This document shows, one piece after another, positions 11,640 to 44,246 of a DNA stretch of 64,000 nt; positions within the stretch are counted from its first letter, which is position 1; every line of letters begins with the position of its first letter. The DNA is taken from assembly GCF_028476545.1 (NCBI RefSeq), contig NW_026731684.1, positions 1-64,000 of the forward strand. Reading direction: 5' to 3'. The notes beneath the pieces were generated by a model. It made no database searches and had not been told where the DNA came from. It saw only the letters and a list, made by a program, of their open reading frames with translations. The position numbers were made by a program, and so were the translations under genes. This DNA is from Physella acuta (taxonomy: Eukaryota; Mollusca; Gastropoda; Physidae).

Positions 11640-13110
11640 TTGTTTTTACTTTCTCGTATATACGAATTGTAGAGAAAGTATTGTAATCGTGCACAAAAAT
11701 AACATGAAATTTTGACAGTTTTCACCGTTTTACTCCTCAGTCCTTCATCACATCCGGAGTATAGAGGACTTATTTTAATCAGGCAAAAATTATAAATACA
11801 AATATATAAACGTTTGGCGTTTTATGCGTTATCGAGTCGTAAAAACTGGACTTTGCAATTCTGTCCGTTGTCTGTGTGTGTGTCTGTCTGTGTGTAAACA
11901 CGATAACTTGAGTACCGTTACAGCTAGGTTGATGAAATTTCATATATAAGTATTTTATCAAAATCGTAGATACGTATCAACTTTTGAGCGATTTCCGATA
12001 ACCGAAAGTGGTACTTTTTCTACTTTGAATTTTTCAAAAGCCTATAACTTGAGTACTATTTTAGATAGATAAATGCAATTTCACATGTAAGTTAAAGATC
12101 TAATTCTCTACCTTCTGTCAAATTTTGAGTTATTTCCGTTGGTTGAAAGTACTAATTTACGCTATTTCCGATTTCTCAAAAAAAAAAACGAATGTAAATT
12201 TATAAAGTACTAATAATATTCCGCAATATTATGCGTTTTATTTGGCGTTCGCATGTGTGCAATTCTTTTTTCTACGAGATTTTATTCTATTTTTAAAAGT
12301 TTAACTATTTAAAATGGATTAAAATGCATGTCTATATCCCGATTTCCCATCCCCTGTTTTTTTTATAAAAGAATATTGGTGAAAGTTTAGGGGAGATCGC
12401 GCCCGATTTATTTTTAGATTTGCGTACATTTTTACTTTCTCGTATATACGAAGTATAGAGAAAGTCTTGTAATCGTGCAAAAAAAAAATCCAGATTTTTA
12501 CAAATCTCGACGTTTTACACCTCACTGATACGGAAAAACATAATTTTGCAATCTTGTCCGTATGTCTGTGTGTCTGTCTGTGTGTCTGTCTGTGTGTCTG
12601 TCTGTCCGTGTGTAAACACGATAACTTGAGTACCGTTACAGCTAGGTTGATGAAATTTCATATATAAGTATTTTATCAAAATCGTAGATCCGTATCAACT
12701 TTTGAGCGATTTCCGATAACCGGAAGTGGTACTTTTCCTACTTTGAATTTTTCAAAAGCCTATAACTTGAGTACTATTTCAGATACATAAATGAAATTTC
12801 ACATGTAAGTAAAAGATCTAATTCTCTACCTTCTGTTAAATTTTGAGTAATTTCCGTTGACTGGAAGTAGTACTTTACGCTACTTCCGATTTCTCAAAAA
12901 ACTAATGTAAATTTTAAAAGTACTAATAATATTGCGCACTATTATGCGCTTTTTTATTTGGCGTTCACTTGGTGTGCAATTAATTTGTCTACGAGGTTTT
13001 ATTCCATTTTTAAAACTTTTAAGTATTTAAAATGGATTAAAAATCATGTCTATAGCCCGAGTTCCCATCCCCTTTTATTTTATATAAGAATATTCGAGAA
13101 AGTTTAGGGG
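11640..13110. repeat. Two tandem copies of a roughly 780-bp repeat
   Basis: Both copies start at TTTACTTTCTCGTATATACG (about 11646 and 12429), continue with AGAGAAAGT and TTGTAATCGTGC, and share CGATAACTTGAGTACCGTTA and GATTTCCGATAACCG. The second ends near 13110. A diverged third copy of the middle part lies at about 25530-25760. The start contains the palindrome TCGTATATACGA. Probably an unclassified transposable element. Confidence 0.75.
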
Positions 13111-14504
13111 AGATCACTCCCGGTTTATTTATCTTGGTTTTTATTTTCCAACACAAAATACTTAACATTTTATTGTCACAAACAACTTAAAATTTTTCTT
13201 TTACGTAATTCAAATTTAAAGAATATAACAGATATTAAAGGGTTAATGAAACAGAATGAAAGATAAATAAATAATTAGAACAAAAAACAAACAAAATATT
13301 GCTTGAATAAATAAATACATATGACGTGCAAACTTTCCCAAAGATTTATTTCATAAAATAATACGTATACAAGCCGTAAAGGCTGGTTTAGAATTATAAA
13401 ATATATGGTAGACATATTGTTTATAAACAAATGGAGGATTATTTTCAATGTCTATGTAATATTATTCTACATACTTCAGCATTCTTCATTTCATTTTAAA
13501 TAAAAGCTTTGATCGGTTTCAGATTTACAAAAATATTTAATGTAATAATCTATAGGAAAATAATTATAACCTTTTTTGTCAAATAAATAAAAATAAAATA
13601 AAAATGCTTTTACCTAAATATTGCATTACAACGCCCATTAGTTTCCACGAAATTTATTTGTTTACTATATAACAAAATCCTTTATTCTTTTTTATGAAAG
13701 AAAAAGTTTTAAATGAAGCATCTTTACTTAGAAAAACTCTACATTAAAAAAAAATTAATGTAAGAATCTTGGCTGAGAAAGGTTTAATTACAAATTCTAA
13801 ATAATGAAACTTTTATATTTGTTTAATAAGGGTTTATACAACAGATGTAGATTTTCAATCATAACATATTTATCAAATATATTTTTCTTTAGATAAATTT
13901 AATAAAAATATTTTAAAAGAACAAAAGTTTGTAAGTTTATCCAACACTGCATTTTGACCATCTTAAATATAAAACATCATTACATCACCAATCAGCAGAT
14001 CTATACACATTTCGATAGCCAAAAGGATAAAGCAGAGTAGAATTTCTGCTAGTTTTTAAAAAGTATGTTTAAATCTGTTAATTGGGAACATTGATTAGCA
14101 TGTGCTATATCAATCTAAATTATGTAGTTAAATAAAATGACAGATACAACTAATTTCATTTGAAAAAAAAAAATGGAAACTTAATATCAACTGCATTCGA
14201 TTTCTTTCACATATTATAAATTATATATAAATTATTATCCTTTTTTTAAATTAATCTTAAATGAAAAATATAACATTTCAAAATACTTTTAAAATATTTT
14301 TTAAATAAAAAAAAACATTGAGACGAAATAAAAAGTTGAATTTAGTCTGGCAATAAAAATGTATTAGCCCGATTTCATCCATTCTACAAACCAAATTATC
14401 ACTCACCAGAATTCATACAATCCGCCAACAAATATACCGCCCCCCCCCCCAAAAAAAATGTCATTCAATCTGCCAACACAAGTGTGTGTCACTCACTAAA
14501 CTTC
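13111..14504. other. AT-rich stretch, nothing recognised
   Basis: Very AT-rich, with many A and T homopolymers and no open frame above 60 codons on either strand. I see no RNA gene or element termini. Confidence 0.5.
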
Positions 14505-14816
14505 ATACAATACGTAAACAAAAATATCACCCACCCTATTTCAAACAATAAGTAAACAAAAATATCACCCACCCTAGTTCATACAATATGCAAACAAAAC
14601 TATCACCCACCCTAGTTCATACAATATGTAAACAAAAATATCACCCACCTTAGTTCATACAATATGTAAACAAAACTATCACCCACCCTAGTTCATACAA
14701 TATGCAAATAAAATATCATCCACCCTAGTTCATACAATATGTAAACAAAAATATCATCGAACCTAATTCATACAATATGTAAACAAAAATATCACCCACC
14801 CTAGTTCATACAAAAT
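14505..14816. repeat. 38-bp tandem array, about 8 copies
   Basis: Units contain ATATCACCCACCCTAG, TTCATACAATATG and TAAACAAAA. Confidence 0.88.
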
Positions 14817-15486
14817 GACATTTAACAAAAAATAAGATCCCACGATATCAAATTTTTCAAAAAATCCTCACCATGGCAAGCCATGTACAGAAGAACAATT
14901 AATCTACCGTACAGAGAGAAGGATTGAAGGCTGACCTAGCTAACTCCACAACTCAACCAACCAGATTTCAGTCCCGATTCAAACCAAGATTTCCGGACAC
15001 TATGTGCTGAGGACCATTCTCTTGATGTAAACTCTTCAAAGTTCCTAATTTTTCTAGAATAAAATGGCATCATGAGACCATGTCACGTACATTTATTATT
15101 AGATCAAGCTCAAACTGAAGTATTGGTGATACATATATCAGGGGTAATAAAATTGAAGTTTTAAAAAAAATAGTAATGAAGGTTAATTTTTTTTTTAATA
15201 TTTCAAAATATTTTCAAATGAATACCATTTCAGAAAGAATTTAATTTCTTTTGGTATTAATTGAGGTTTTTATTGAGTATATTCGGGATTTTAATTTTAT
15301 TATGATTTTAAAATATAGGTCTTCGACTTTCATTTAAAAAAAAAAATTGTTAAACTATCAATCTACTGAATGAGTGTATACATTATAGGCAACATCTTGC
15401 AAACTACAATAAAGATGAATAAAGATATTATTTTTTATGATTATTGCTGATAGTAGAACCTTAAAAAATTACATGAAATAGTTTAA
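14817..15486. other. No gene recognised
   Basis: AT-rich sequence with no supported feature. Confidence 0.45.
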
Positions 15487-15568
15487 TAGAACATTACTCA
15501 GGGCAATGAAATATTCCAATAAATCATTACTCAGCGCAATAAAATATTCCAATGGAATAGCATGGAAA
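15487..15568. repeat. Left stub of the 33-bp minisatellite
   Basis: Two to three units of AACATTACTCAGAGCAATGA then AATATTCCAATAG, identical in type to the main array at 17655-18397. It is separated from that array by the hAT-type element at 15569-17654. Confidence 0.88.
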
Positions 15569-17654
15569 CAGGGCCGTCGATACCTATAAGGCAAACTAGA
15601 CGGTAGCCTAGGGCGCTATCCTTAAGGGGGTGGGGGGGGCGCAAAAATATGTAATCGACATTATTAGTATCTAATAATTAATAACTTTGATTATCTTTTA
15701 TAAACTATAGATGGTAATAAACAAAGGAGTGGCGATCTATTTCGGCGCCCAGGGCGAACTATCAATTTTGCACCCCGCCCCAAATGTAGGTCTATATAGG
15801 CCTATATAGGTAGGTGAAAATGCACCCCCACCCCCCTAATTTGGAAAGGTCGAAGCGCTTTTTACCAGTCACTTTGCCTTTTTATTTTGGTGTCACATAG
15901 TTGATCTAGAAAACGATTAAATAAGTCCGTAATTGAAATTTCGAACATTTGTAATCGTTTATCTAATTTTAATGTTGATTTAGTGATCGATTCAGCGCAT
16001 GACGGGGCGTTCCAAAACACGTGCGATTTTGGTTTTTAATAGGGCTTGTACGTCTCTTTTTTCTGACTTTGAATTACACATCTGTGCTAGTGTATACATT
16101 TTTGTAATGACGGGGTGTTCAAAGTATCGTATTTTTTATTTGGCTGTTGTCGTGTAGTTGTAGGTCCAGTGGAATCTGATTGGTAGTAGAGAGATGAGAA
16201 TGTAGGTGATGAGGTATCGTTCTGGCGTCCGGGAGTATCGAGTCTTGTGGTATTAAGGTATCGAAGTGTGTTGACTGTTATCGTGTATTAGAAGGTCCAG
16301 TCAAATCGTTGATGATTGGGAGTATCGTCTGTGGAGCTTGGTGAAGTTAAGCGAGGTGGTGGCGTAGTTCTGGAGCATCGAGTCTAGTCATGTTTAGGTA
16401 TCGAACTTTTTATATGTGTTGTGAATGTAGTAGATTATATCGAGTAGTCGAGTTTATCGTAAGTTGGATGACTTCAATTCAGGACGGAACACACTACAAA
16501 GAAAGGTAGGCGTTTTATAGCTGAAAAATCTTGAGGGTTTTTTTTTTAGGAATATTTAATATTTATTAATATTATTATATACGCTAGAATTTATAACCAT
16601 CCATAAACTTTGTTTTTTCAAATTATTATTTTTTAATAATTGTGCACTATTTATAGCACTATTTACCACCATCTGGAACAGTTACCCGTAATGCGCTTTT
16701 TTTTTTTCAAGGCGTCCCTTTATTTAAGGGATCCAAAATTAAATACAGTAAAGGTGACTAGGCATACTTGTTGAAAACAATAAATTACATGTTATCGATA
16801 TTGACTAGAAGTGTGTTAAAATAATGCCACTATTTTTTTACTTTGAAACAACTTACTGTTAACTAGTCAATTGAAATAATATATCGTTTTGACAAAATTA
16901 CATAATTAATATAACAAAATTAGGTATAAAGATTATGTAATGAAATGTAAAGAGTTTCATTGTGTTACTCAAGCATGTTTTAGTTACACTGGGTTGATTT
17001 TGCTATTCTTTTTAAAGTTAATTCCCTTGAATAAAATGTTGGTATTTGGATTTCCAAATGGGAGATAATTCATTGCTTACTCTACATCCTACATCCATTT
17101 CAAATTCCTGTACCTTAGGTTGACCGCTTCTTATACGTAATATTTGTAGGCATTATAGTGCAACTAAAGCGTATAAAATAGTGTTAGTCGCAAATTAATC
17201 TTCTTATTAATTAGGTGTTGTTGTTTTGTTTTGTTTTTTGCATAATTTTCACCCTTTCCTAAAGAATTTATATATAAAAATGTAGGCTGTAATCTATAAC
17301 ATTTGTAAACTTTTATTTAAAAAAAAAACATTACATAATCACACAATATAGAGATTTGACAATTCTAACTAAAGGCAGTCAAGCTTAAAACAGGTAAGTT
17401 CCGTTCCGGAACGCGCCTTGAGAGGTCTGCAGCGAGCTCAAAACAAAAAGAACTGTGTTGTTGTTTATTTTCATTGTTTTTTTTTTGTTTTTAGACTTTT
17501 TTTCTCCCAGTGAGTGGGGGTAAGGCGCTTGAATTTTATTTTTTTTGGGTGGGGGGGGGGTATGTAGTATAGTAAACTCGTGGACTTGGCAACACTTTCA
17601 ATAGAATGTGATAACGCTTCCACATTGGAATTAGAAGGACTGGCGCCGGCACTG
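15569..17654. mobile_element. 2.1-kb hAT-type element inserted in the 33-bp array
   Basis: The left end CAGGGCCGTCGATACC and right end GGCGCCGGCACTG match the two ends of the small element at 40200-40606. The flanks catggaaa and catagaaa agree at 7 of 8, and both belong to or abut the 33-bp minisatellite. No transposase frame is visible, so it is non-autonomous or decayed. Inside, 16120-16400 holds two diverged copies of a roughly 130-bp unit with GGTCCAGT and GGAGTATCG. Confidence 0.75.
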
Positions 17655-18397
17655 CATAGAAATATTCCAATAGAACATTACTCAGAGCAATGAAATATTC
17701 CCATAGAACATCACTCAGAGCAATGAAATATTCCCATAGAACATCACTCAGAGCAATGAAATATTCCAATAGAACATCACTCAGAGCAATGAAATATTTT
17801 AATAGAACATCACTCAGAGCAATGAAATATTCCAATAGAACATCACTCAGAGCAATGAAATATTCCAATAGAACATTACTCAGAGCAATGAAATATTCCA
17901 ATAGAACATTACTCAGAGCAATGAAATATTCCAATAGAACATTACTCAGAGCATTGAAATATTCCAATAGTACATTACCCAGAGCAATGAAATATTCCAA
18001 TAGAACATCACCCAGAGCAATGAAATATTCCAATAGAATATTGCTCAAAGCATTGAAATATTCCAATAGTACATTACTCAGAGCAATTTCAATAGAACAT
18101 TACTCAGAGTAATGAAATATTCCAATAGAACATTACTTAGAGCAATGAAATATTCCAATAGAACATTACTCAGAGCAATGAAATATTCCAATAGAATATT
18201 ACTCAGAGTAATGAAATATTACAATAAAACATTACTCAGAGCAATGAAATATTCCAATAGAACATCACCCAGAGCAATGAATTATTCCAATAGAATATTA
18301 CCCAGAGCAATGAAATATTCCAATAGAACATTACCCAGAGTAATGAAATATTCCAATAGAACATTACTCAGAGCAATGAAATATTTCAATGGGTAAA
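17655..18397. repeat. 33-bp minisatellite, about 22 copies
   Basis: Unit AACATTACTCAGAGCAATGA plus AATATTCCAATAG. The 33-bp period keeps frames open on both strands, which explains the 94-176 aa frames here. It lies just beyond the stop codon of the small membrane-protein gene. Confidence 0.95.
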
Positions 18398-18444
18398 ATT
18401 TCGAAATCTCACCTTTCACAGTGTCCATCTTTCTTTCATTCTTT

Positions 18445-20873
<2,429 letters not shown>

Positions 20874-20889
20874 GACTGAAGATGTACAA

Positions 20890-21520
20890 CAAAGTGTTGA
20901 TCAGTTCATGAGATCATCTATATATATATAATTCTCTTCTTGGAGACGTTAGAAAACAAGCTGTAAGCGCGCTCCCTACCACCCCCCACCCCTACATGGT
21001 CTGTTGAGCTGTGGTTAACGCTAAATGTTTACAGTCGTAGAGCCGGGTTTAGTGACGGCTATTAGGGGCAGATAATTTAGTTTGATACGATTTTAAACTT
21101 AGAGGAGGTAACTAAGAGGAGGCTGCTTTCACGGGGGGGGGGGGGGTGTAGGGTAGGAGTTGGGGGAAAGGAGGGTGGGGGTAGTATCGTCCTTAACGAC
21201 CTACTGATAGTGTTGTAAAGCAAATATTTTCAGTTGCAGCATTGGTAGTGTCGAATTCACAAATTATGAATTACTGAACAGTAGAAAATAAAACAACTAA
21301 ATAGCGGCGTACGATATGCCGCGGGTCGGCTCGTTATTTATATTCTTGTAATGACATATTTTACTACATTTTACATGGCCGTAAACTAGGCCAAATGCAA
21401 GATGTACGAAACCAAAACGAGGCTTGGACGAAGTTTTTGCAGGTCATGTATTAGTTGTAGTTCCCTTTCTGAATACGACGGTGCATGGAAATTGTGAAAT
21501 AGATTAGATTTTATCTGTAT
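20890..21520. other. No gene recognised
   Basis: Upstream of the small membrane-protein gene. Contains a G run at 21136-21148 and otherwise unique sequence. Confidence 0.4.
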
Positions 21521-21776
21521 CTGTGACCATATGAAGGGATATTGTGGTCAGCACTATGCCGAAGCCGTCTTTTCTTGCCCTAACATGAGCTAGGTACCTA
21601 TTAGAGCTGGGTGTGTTCAGCACTATGCTCAAGCTGTCATTTCCTTCCATAATAAGAGTTAGGTATCCATCAAAGCTGGGTGAACTCAGGGACGTTGTGC
21701 GGACTTGAACCCAGATTCAAACTCGAGACTTTCAGGTTAGCAGTCTAGCACTCTACCGCTAGGCCACACCGTCCCT
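21521..21776 (-). mobile_element. tRNA-derived SINE (minus) with partial internal duplication
   Basis: TATGAAGGGATATTGTGGTC at the left and CTACCGCTAGGCCACACCGT at the right, the antisense tRNA-like head. The segment TCAGCACTATGC to GAGTTAGGTA is present twice in diverged form. Confidence 0.82.
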
Positions 21777-21877
21777 TGACAGTTATTATCTCGGCGTTTA
21801 ATGTGATGTTTATATCTACCATTCGTTACCACATTGTTAGTTACAGTAGAGTCACGTGGTCAGGCTTGCCACTCCCA

Positions 21878-22077
21878 CAGTGTTTCTTTCAGACATCTCT
21901 ATTGAGCCCCCCCCCCCCCCCCCCCTCTACCTACCACGAATAAAAATGAAATTTTAATTGAAAATATATACTTTTAACCCCCATCCCCTGGAAAATCTAG
22001 TCAGCCTGCCCCCCCCCCCCTAAAATTTTCAAGTGCCCCAACCCCCCACCGGAGAAAAAAGTCTGAAAGAAACACTG
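21878..22077. mobile_element. MITE, family 2
   Basis: CAGTGTTTCTTTCAGAC to GAAAGAAACACTG with the family AT core. No target duplication is visible at the flanks. Confidence 0.75.
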
Positions 22078-22858
22078 AGAGAGAGAGCGAGTAGTAGGAA
22101 ACCCTTGTGTTAGAGAGTGGAGGGGGAGGGGGGGAGTAAAAAGCTGTGTATCTAACAACATAAAAATTAACTAAATTTCGTTTTGGTATCACCCTGTAGG
22201 GTGGTGTTAACCGGCACGGTCTACTTTCCTTGCCCCTACCCTTTTCCCCAGCCGTCATTACGACGATACCGTTTAGATGTCAGCCATAAGATTTAGTCGG
22301 AGCTAAATCTGAATTAGCGTTAAAATTATCTTTGTATTTAGATAGCGATAGTAGATTCTAGCTCTAGTAGGTCTAAACACTAGGTTCACTAACCAATAGA
22401 ATCCAAATCTAGATCTAGACCGCCTAAATACATTTCAAATAAAGTCAAATTGATCAACTATCTCCCATACTTACTCAGCAATTTACTTTGAGCGGCCCAT
22501 AAGTCTATAGCAAACAACAAAGCACCGCCATAATCTTTGACATAATAGGATTCATACTGATTTCAAACTCCAACTAAAAGTTCTTTCTCTTTCCAATGGA
22601 TGTGTGCCTATTCCTTTTGTCAAATACGGCTTGGTGATAATTTTAAAGGTGCTAAATGGTACCGATTTGTTGTGGCGTGCAAAATGTGTCTGTATAATAT
22701 ACAGAGGTAAGGATCTGTATTACAAAGATTGTGTACTACTGTTGGTAGAGCAATTAACACATGTGGTATCGTTTTTCAATGGAAGTTAAAGGGTTATATT
22801 CTGTTATTTAATAAGCTTATTGGGTAGATCTGTGACCTTAAGTAGAGTGTGGGCTTAT
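22078..22858. other. No gene recognised
   Basis: Unique sequence with a few TCTAGATC palindromes near 22360-22420. No supported exon. Confidence 0.4.
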
Positions 22859-23096
22859 CAGAGTTTCTTCCAGGCATCTCTTCCCCCCCCCCCCCCCGAA
22901 AAAATTCTACCGCCCCCCCCCCCCCCGAACGAAATGAAATTTATATAGAAAATATATACTTTTAACAGTGTCCGCCCCCCCCCCCCGCCACCCCCCCCCC
23001 CCCCACGAAGAAAGTCTACCGCCCTCCCTCCCCCCCACCCCCGAAAATTTCAAGTGCCCCCCCCCCCCCGGAGAAAAAAGTCTGGAAGAAACACTG
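22859..23096. mobile_element. MITE, family 2
   Basis: CAGAGTTTCTTCCAGGC to GGAAGAAACACTG. Perfect 8-bp duplication gggcttat (22851-22858, 23097-23104). The target is the first unit of the adjacent GGGGCTT minisatellite. Confidence 0.9.
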
Positions 23097-23286
23097 GGGC
23101 TTATGTGGTATAGTGGGGCTTTTTATGTGGCAACGTGGAGATGTAGGGTAGAGTGTGGGGCTTCTGTGTTAGAGTGGGGCTTCTGTGGTAGAGTGGGGCT
23201 TTTTATGTGGCAACGTGGAGATGTAGGGTAGAGTGTGGGGCTTCTGTGTTAGAGTGGGGCTTCTGTGGTAGAGTGGGGGCTTTGTG
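23097..23286. repeat. GGGGCTTCTGTGGTAGAGT tandem array
   Basis: Short units GGGGCTTCTGTGGTAGAGT nested in a longer unit with TTTTTATGTGGCAACGTGG, present twice. Confidence 0.85.
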
Positions 23287-24288
23287 GTAGAAATCAAGTA
23301 TCAACCTGTAAAAGGGAAACCACTGTACTTAAAGGAAGACGGGGAAAATATTAACTAGAGACAAAGATACGGCAAACATATGGCTCGAAGTATAGGACAT
23401 AGCCGCCAATCTTTTTTGTTTGGTCTTAATTTCTTTATGAATTGGAAATAGAGAAATAATACAAAATTACGTCATCGAAAATTGCGCGCTTTTTTTCCTC
23501 TGTGAAAACCCCACATTTCTCCATTTTAAGTGGATTTCAATTACCAGATGGTATTGGTATGTTATTTACTTTTTGCGATCTAACTATTTGTAGTAAAGTA
23601 TGAAGCAAAATGTTTTATCACCGCTTTAGTCATTCTTACTAGATTCTACACTTCATAGTTTAACATTTACGTCTTAGCTAAAAAAAAATGTAAAAGTGTT
23701 ATTTAGTCTATAAGATCTAGATCTATAGATCTTTAATGAATGCTAGACGCCTAAAATATGGAATCTTGATCTAGATCTATAAGTAGCTAGATAGATTAAT
23801 GCTAAAAAAATCTAGATCTAGATCTAGAATATCTTCTCAATACTTTGGTCATCCATACTTCTGTTTTAAATTTTAAGAATTACATCTTCGATAACATCAA
23901 AATTGTTATTTAGTCTTGAACGATGTATCACATATTTAGCTAGAATAATGACGGAATTGAGTGTTTTCACATTACTTTAATCATTTATCTAGAAAAGATC
24001 TTATACTTTTATCTTGGGGGGGGGGGGGGGGGGGTTCGTAGGCTTAAGTATGACGCAAATTCCGGGGAGTGGGTCTGGTTGTCTTTTGTTGTTTTTTTTT
24101 TTTTTTGACGATGTGCGACGGTGGGGGGTAGGGGAATAAAAAACGTCAAAAGAATCGTGACATCATGTATGAATGACCCCTATCCCTTGTGGTTAAACAA
24201 AATCACAACGTTTTCGTTTAATCCAATCCAACACAGAAGACGATGAAAGGTCTACTATTGTGAAGGAGCGCCACGCCAACATGAGATA
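23287..24288. other. Upstream region of the CBM14-like gene
   Basis: AT-rich, with TCTAGATC palindromes at 23705-23840, a G run near 24016 and a T run near 24090. I cannot identify a promoter element. A two-codon upstream ORF, ATG AGA TAA, lies at 24281-24289, overlapping the gene start. Confidence 0.4.
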
Positions 24289-41379
<17,091 letters not shown>

Positions 41380-41604
41380 AAATGTACCTGGTTCAAATCG
41401 AAGTCTGACATCCCATGTGGAGATGAGAATCTGATTGTTTTTAATGTTGAAAAATGATATGAAATGCTTACACTGTTTTTGTTCAGTGGTGTTTTTTTTT
41501 TTTTTACTTTTGCTAAATGCGAGGATCAGAGACATGTTGTTTGCGTATATTGTAGTTACCTACTAAAGATCCTTAAGTATATATAAGGCACATGTTTGCC
41601 ATTA

Positions 41605-41610
41605 AATAAA
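41605..41610 (+). terminator. Polyadenylation signal of the CBM14-like gene
   Basis: AATAAA 226 bases after the stop codon, in an AT-rich 3' UTR. A second AATAAA lies near 41886. Confidence 0.75.
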
Positions 41611-41639
41611 GTAATCTTTAAAGCCATCCAACTGGCCTT

Positions 41640-42100
41640 TTAAAAATGATAGATAGTGTCTAAGGCTGTTGCTTTAGAGTAAAAAAAAATTCTCTAATTT
41701 AATTTGTTATATGATAATTTAAACCAGGAATACATGTATCAAAAGTCCATTTGCTTATATTATGAATATACCTCCTAAGCGTACATTCATATATACTACC
41801 TCAATTCGAATTTACATTTTGTAATTCGTCATCATTAAGTTTTTTTTTTCAAACCTTATGGCTAATTAATGCCTCGTGTAAATGAATAAAATATTTTGAA
41901 CTTTAAACTTGTAATATTAAACAATGAGTTTATTTAAGTTTGTTGTTGTTGTTTTTTAAATGTCAAAGTACGACCTATACTCTACAGTAGCCTCGTATAC
42001 AACATCATTGTTGTTTAGAGATTAAAAATTGATTTTTTTAATACCTCAGGGATATTGTAGTTTGAATGTTGTTGTGTTTTTTTAAATCTTCCCCTCCACT
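41640..42100. other. 3' flank of the CBM14-like gene, no gene
   Basis: AT-rich unique sequence. Confidence 0.45.
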
Positions 42101-42103
42101 TTG

Positions 42104-42243
42104 AGAGCTCAGAAAAGTTGTAGTTGGTGGCCCATACTCCAGCAGAACAGAGAACTCTGGAGAGCTGTAGTTGGTGGCCCATACTCCAGCAGGACAGAGA
42201 ACTGGAGAGCTGTAGTTGGTGGCCCATACTCCAGCAGGACAGA
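42104..42243. repeat. 47-bp minisatellite, left part
   Basis: About three units of GGAGAGCTGTAGTTGGTGGC, CCATACTCCAGCAGGACAG and AGAACT. It continues at 44583 after the LTR element. Confidence 0.95.
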
Positions 42244-42839
42244 TGTTACGTTCTGGGTTCATTTCAAATCAATAACAACGCTTCGTGTTTAACTTCACTA
42301 CTTTTATTCGTCTCAATGCATTCAAGCGTACCAGAACAGCCCTCGTCCTAACCGCTACTAACCCGCTGACTGCCCCCCACAATCGTTCACTCCCCCTTTT
42401 ATACCCGCATTCGACCTTGGGATTACAAGACATAAACACACAAGGGTAACTACACAGTAAGGTGAACTCCACTCACACAGGCACTCTCCCCTAGTTCTAG
42501 ACTATTCTAACCTATTCTAAACTAACCTACAACTGGCCCGTAACACTACCCCCCACCTAAGTATTTGTAGTAATAACTACAAATACTGACTAACAAATCC
42601 TAGCTAAATAAAAAACACAAAGCCTTTCATACACATACACTAGTAGACAAGTTAAAAATATACATTCCGAAGAAAGTATATGACAGATTGTATATACAAT
42701 GAAATACATAATGACAACATACAGAACTGCTACAATTTCGAGCTAGCACAAATCATCCGTGTAACTAACAAACAAAGAAAAAAAAATCATACACACCCAG
42801 TTGCATTGTACCGAATCTAAGAACTTTCCCGACCAAAAT

Positions 42840-43482
42840 TTTTTTGAGTCTACCCTGTGCGCTCTCTGGCTGCACTGGTTTATGACTCCTACCCATATCT
42901 CAACCATTCTACATCACACAAAAAATTTGAGTCAACCTGCGCTCTATGGCTACACTGGTTTACGACTCCTACCCATATCTCAACCATTCTACATCACAAA
43001 AACAATTTGAGTCAACCTGCGCTCTATGGCTACACTGGTTTACGACTCCTACTCATATCTCAAACATTCTACATCACAAAAATTTGAGTCTACCCTGTGC
43101 GCTCTATGGCTACACTGGTTTACGACTCCTACTCATATCTCAAACATTCTACATCACAAAAATTTGAGTCTACCCTGTGCGCTCTATGGCTACACTGGTT
43201 TACGACTCCTACCCATATCTCAACCATTCTACATCACAAAAACAATTTGAGTCAACCTGCGCTCTATGGCTACACTGGTTTACGACTCCTACTCATATCT
43301 CAAACATTCTACATCACAAAAATTTGAGTCTACCCTGTGCGCTCTATGGCTACACTGGTTTACGACTCCTACTCATATCTCAAACATTCTACATCACAAA
43401 AATTTGAGTCTACCCTGTGCGCTCTATGGCTACACTGGTTTACGACTCCTACTCATATCTCAACCATTCTACATCACAAAAC
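42840..43482. repeat. About 80-bp tandem array inside the LTR element
   Basis: About eight units with GCGCTCTATGGCTACACTGG, TTTACGACTCCTAC and CATTCTACATCACAAAAA. Confidence 0.93.
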
Positions 43483-43557
43483 TTTGCAACTCACAGTCGA
43501 TGTTGTTACATACTCTGTCAAACAGCTATAGCGTCGGGCTAACGGCATTCCCACAGC

Positions 43558-44246
43558 ATCCATCAAACGTCAGGACAGCATCCAACAAACGTCAGGACAG
43601 CAACCGGCAAACGTCAGGACAGCAACCGGCAAACGTCAGGACAGCAACCGGCAAACGTCAGGACAGCAACCGGCAAACGTCAGGACAGCAACCGGCAAAC
43701 GTCAGGACAGCAACCGGCAAACATCAGGACAGCAACCGGCAAACATCAGGACAGCAACCGGCAAACATCAGGACAGCAACCGGCAAACATCAGGACAGCA
43801 ACCGGCAAACATCAGGACAGCAACCGGCAAGCATCAGGACAGCAACCGGCAAGCATCAGGACAGCAACCGGCAAGCATCAGGACAGCAACCGGCAAGCAT
43901 CAGGACAGCAACCGGCAAGCATCAGGACAGCAACCGGCAAGCATCAGGACAGCAACCGGCAAACGTCAGGACAGCAACCGGCAAACATCAGGACAGCAAC
44001 CGGCAAACATCAGGACAGCAACCGGCAAACATCAGGACAGCAACCGTCAAACATCAGGACAGCAACCGGCAAACATCAGGACAGCAACCGGCAAACATCA
44101 GGACAGCAACCGGCAAACATCAGGACAGCAACCTGCAAACATCAGGACAGCATCAGGCAAACGACAGGACAGCATCAGGCAAACGACAGGACAGCATCAG
44201 GCAAACATCAGGACAGCATCAGGCAAACGACAGGACAGCATCAAGT
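43558..44246. repeat. 22-bp tandem array inside the LTR element
   Basis: About 31 units of CAGGACAGCAACCGGCAAAC with GT or AT. The open frame over both arrays (43266-44312, plus) is a product of the repeats and is antisense to the element. Confidence 0.93.

Noticed and set aside
17536-18396. Frames with 11-residue repeats on both strands
   Set aside because: A 33-bp period keeps frames open by itself. The sequence is a simple minisatellite.
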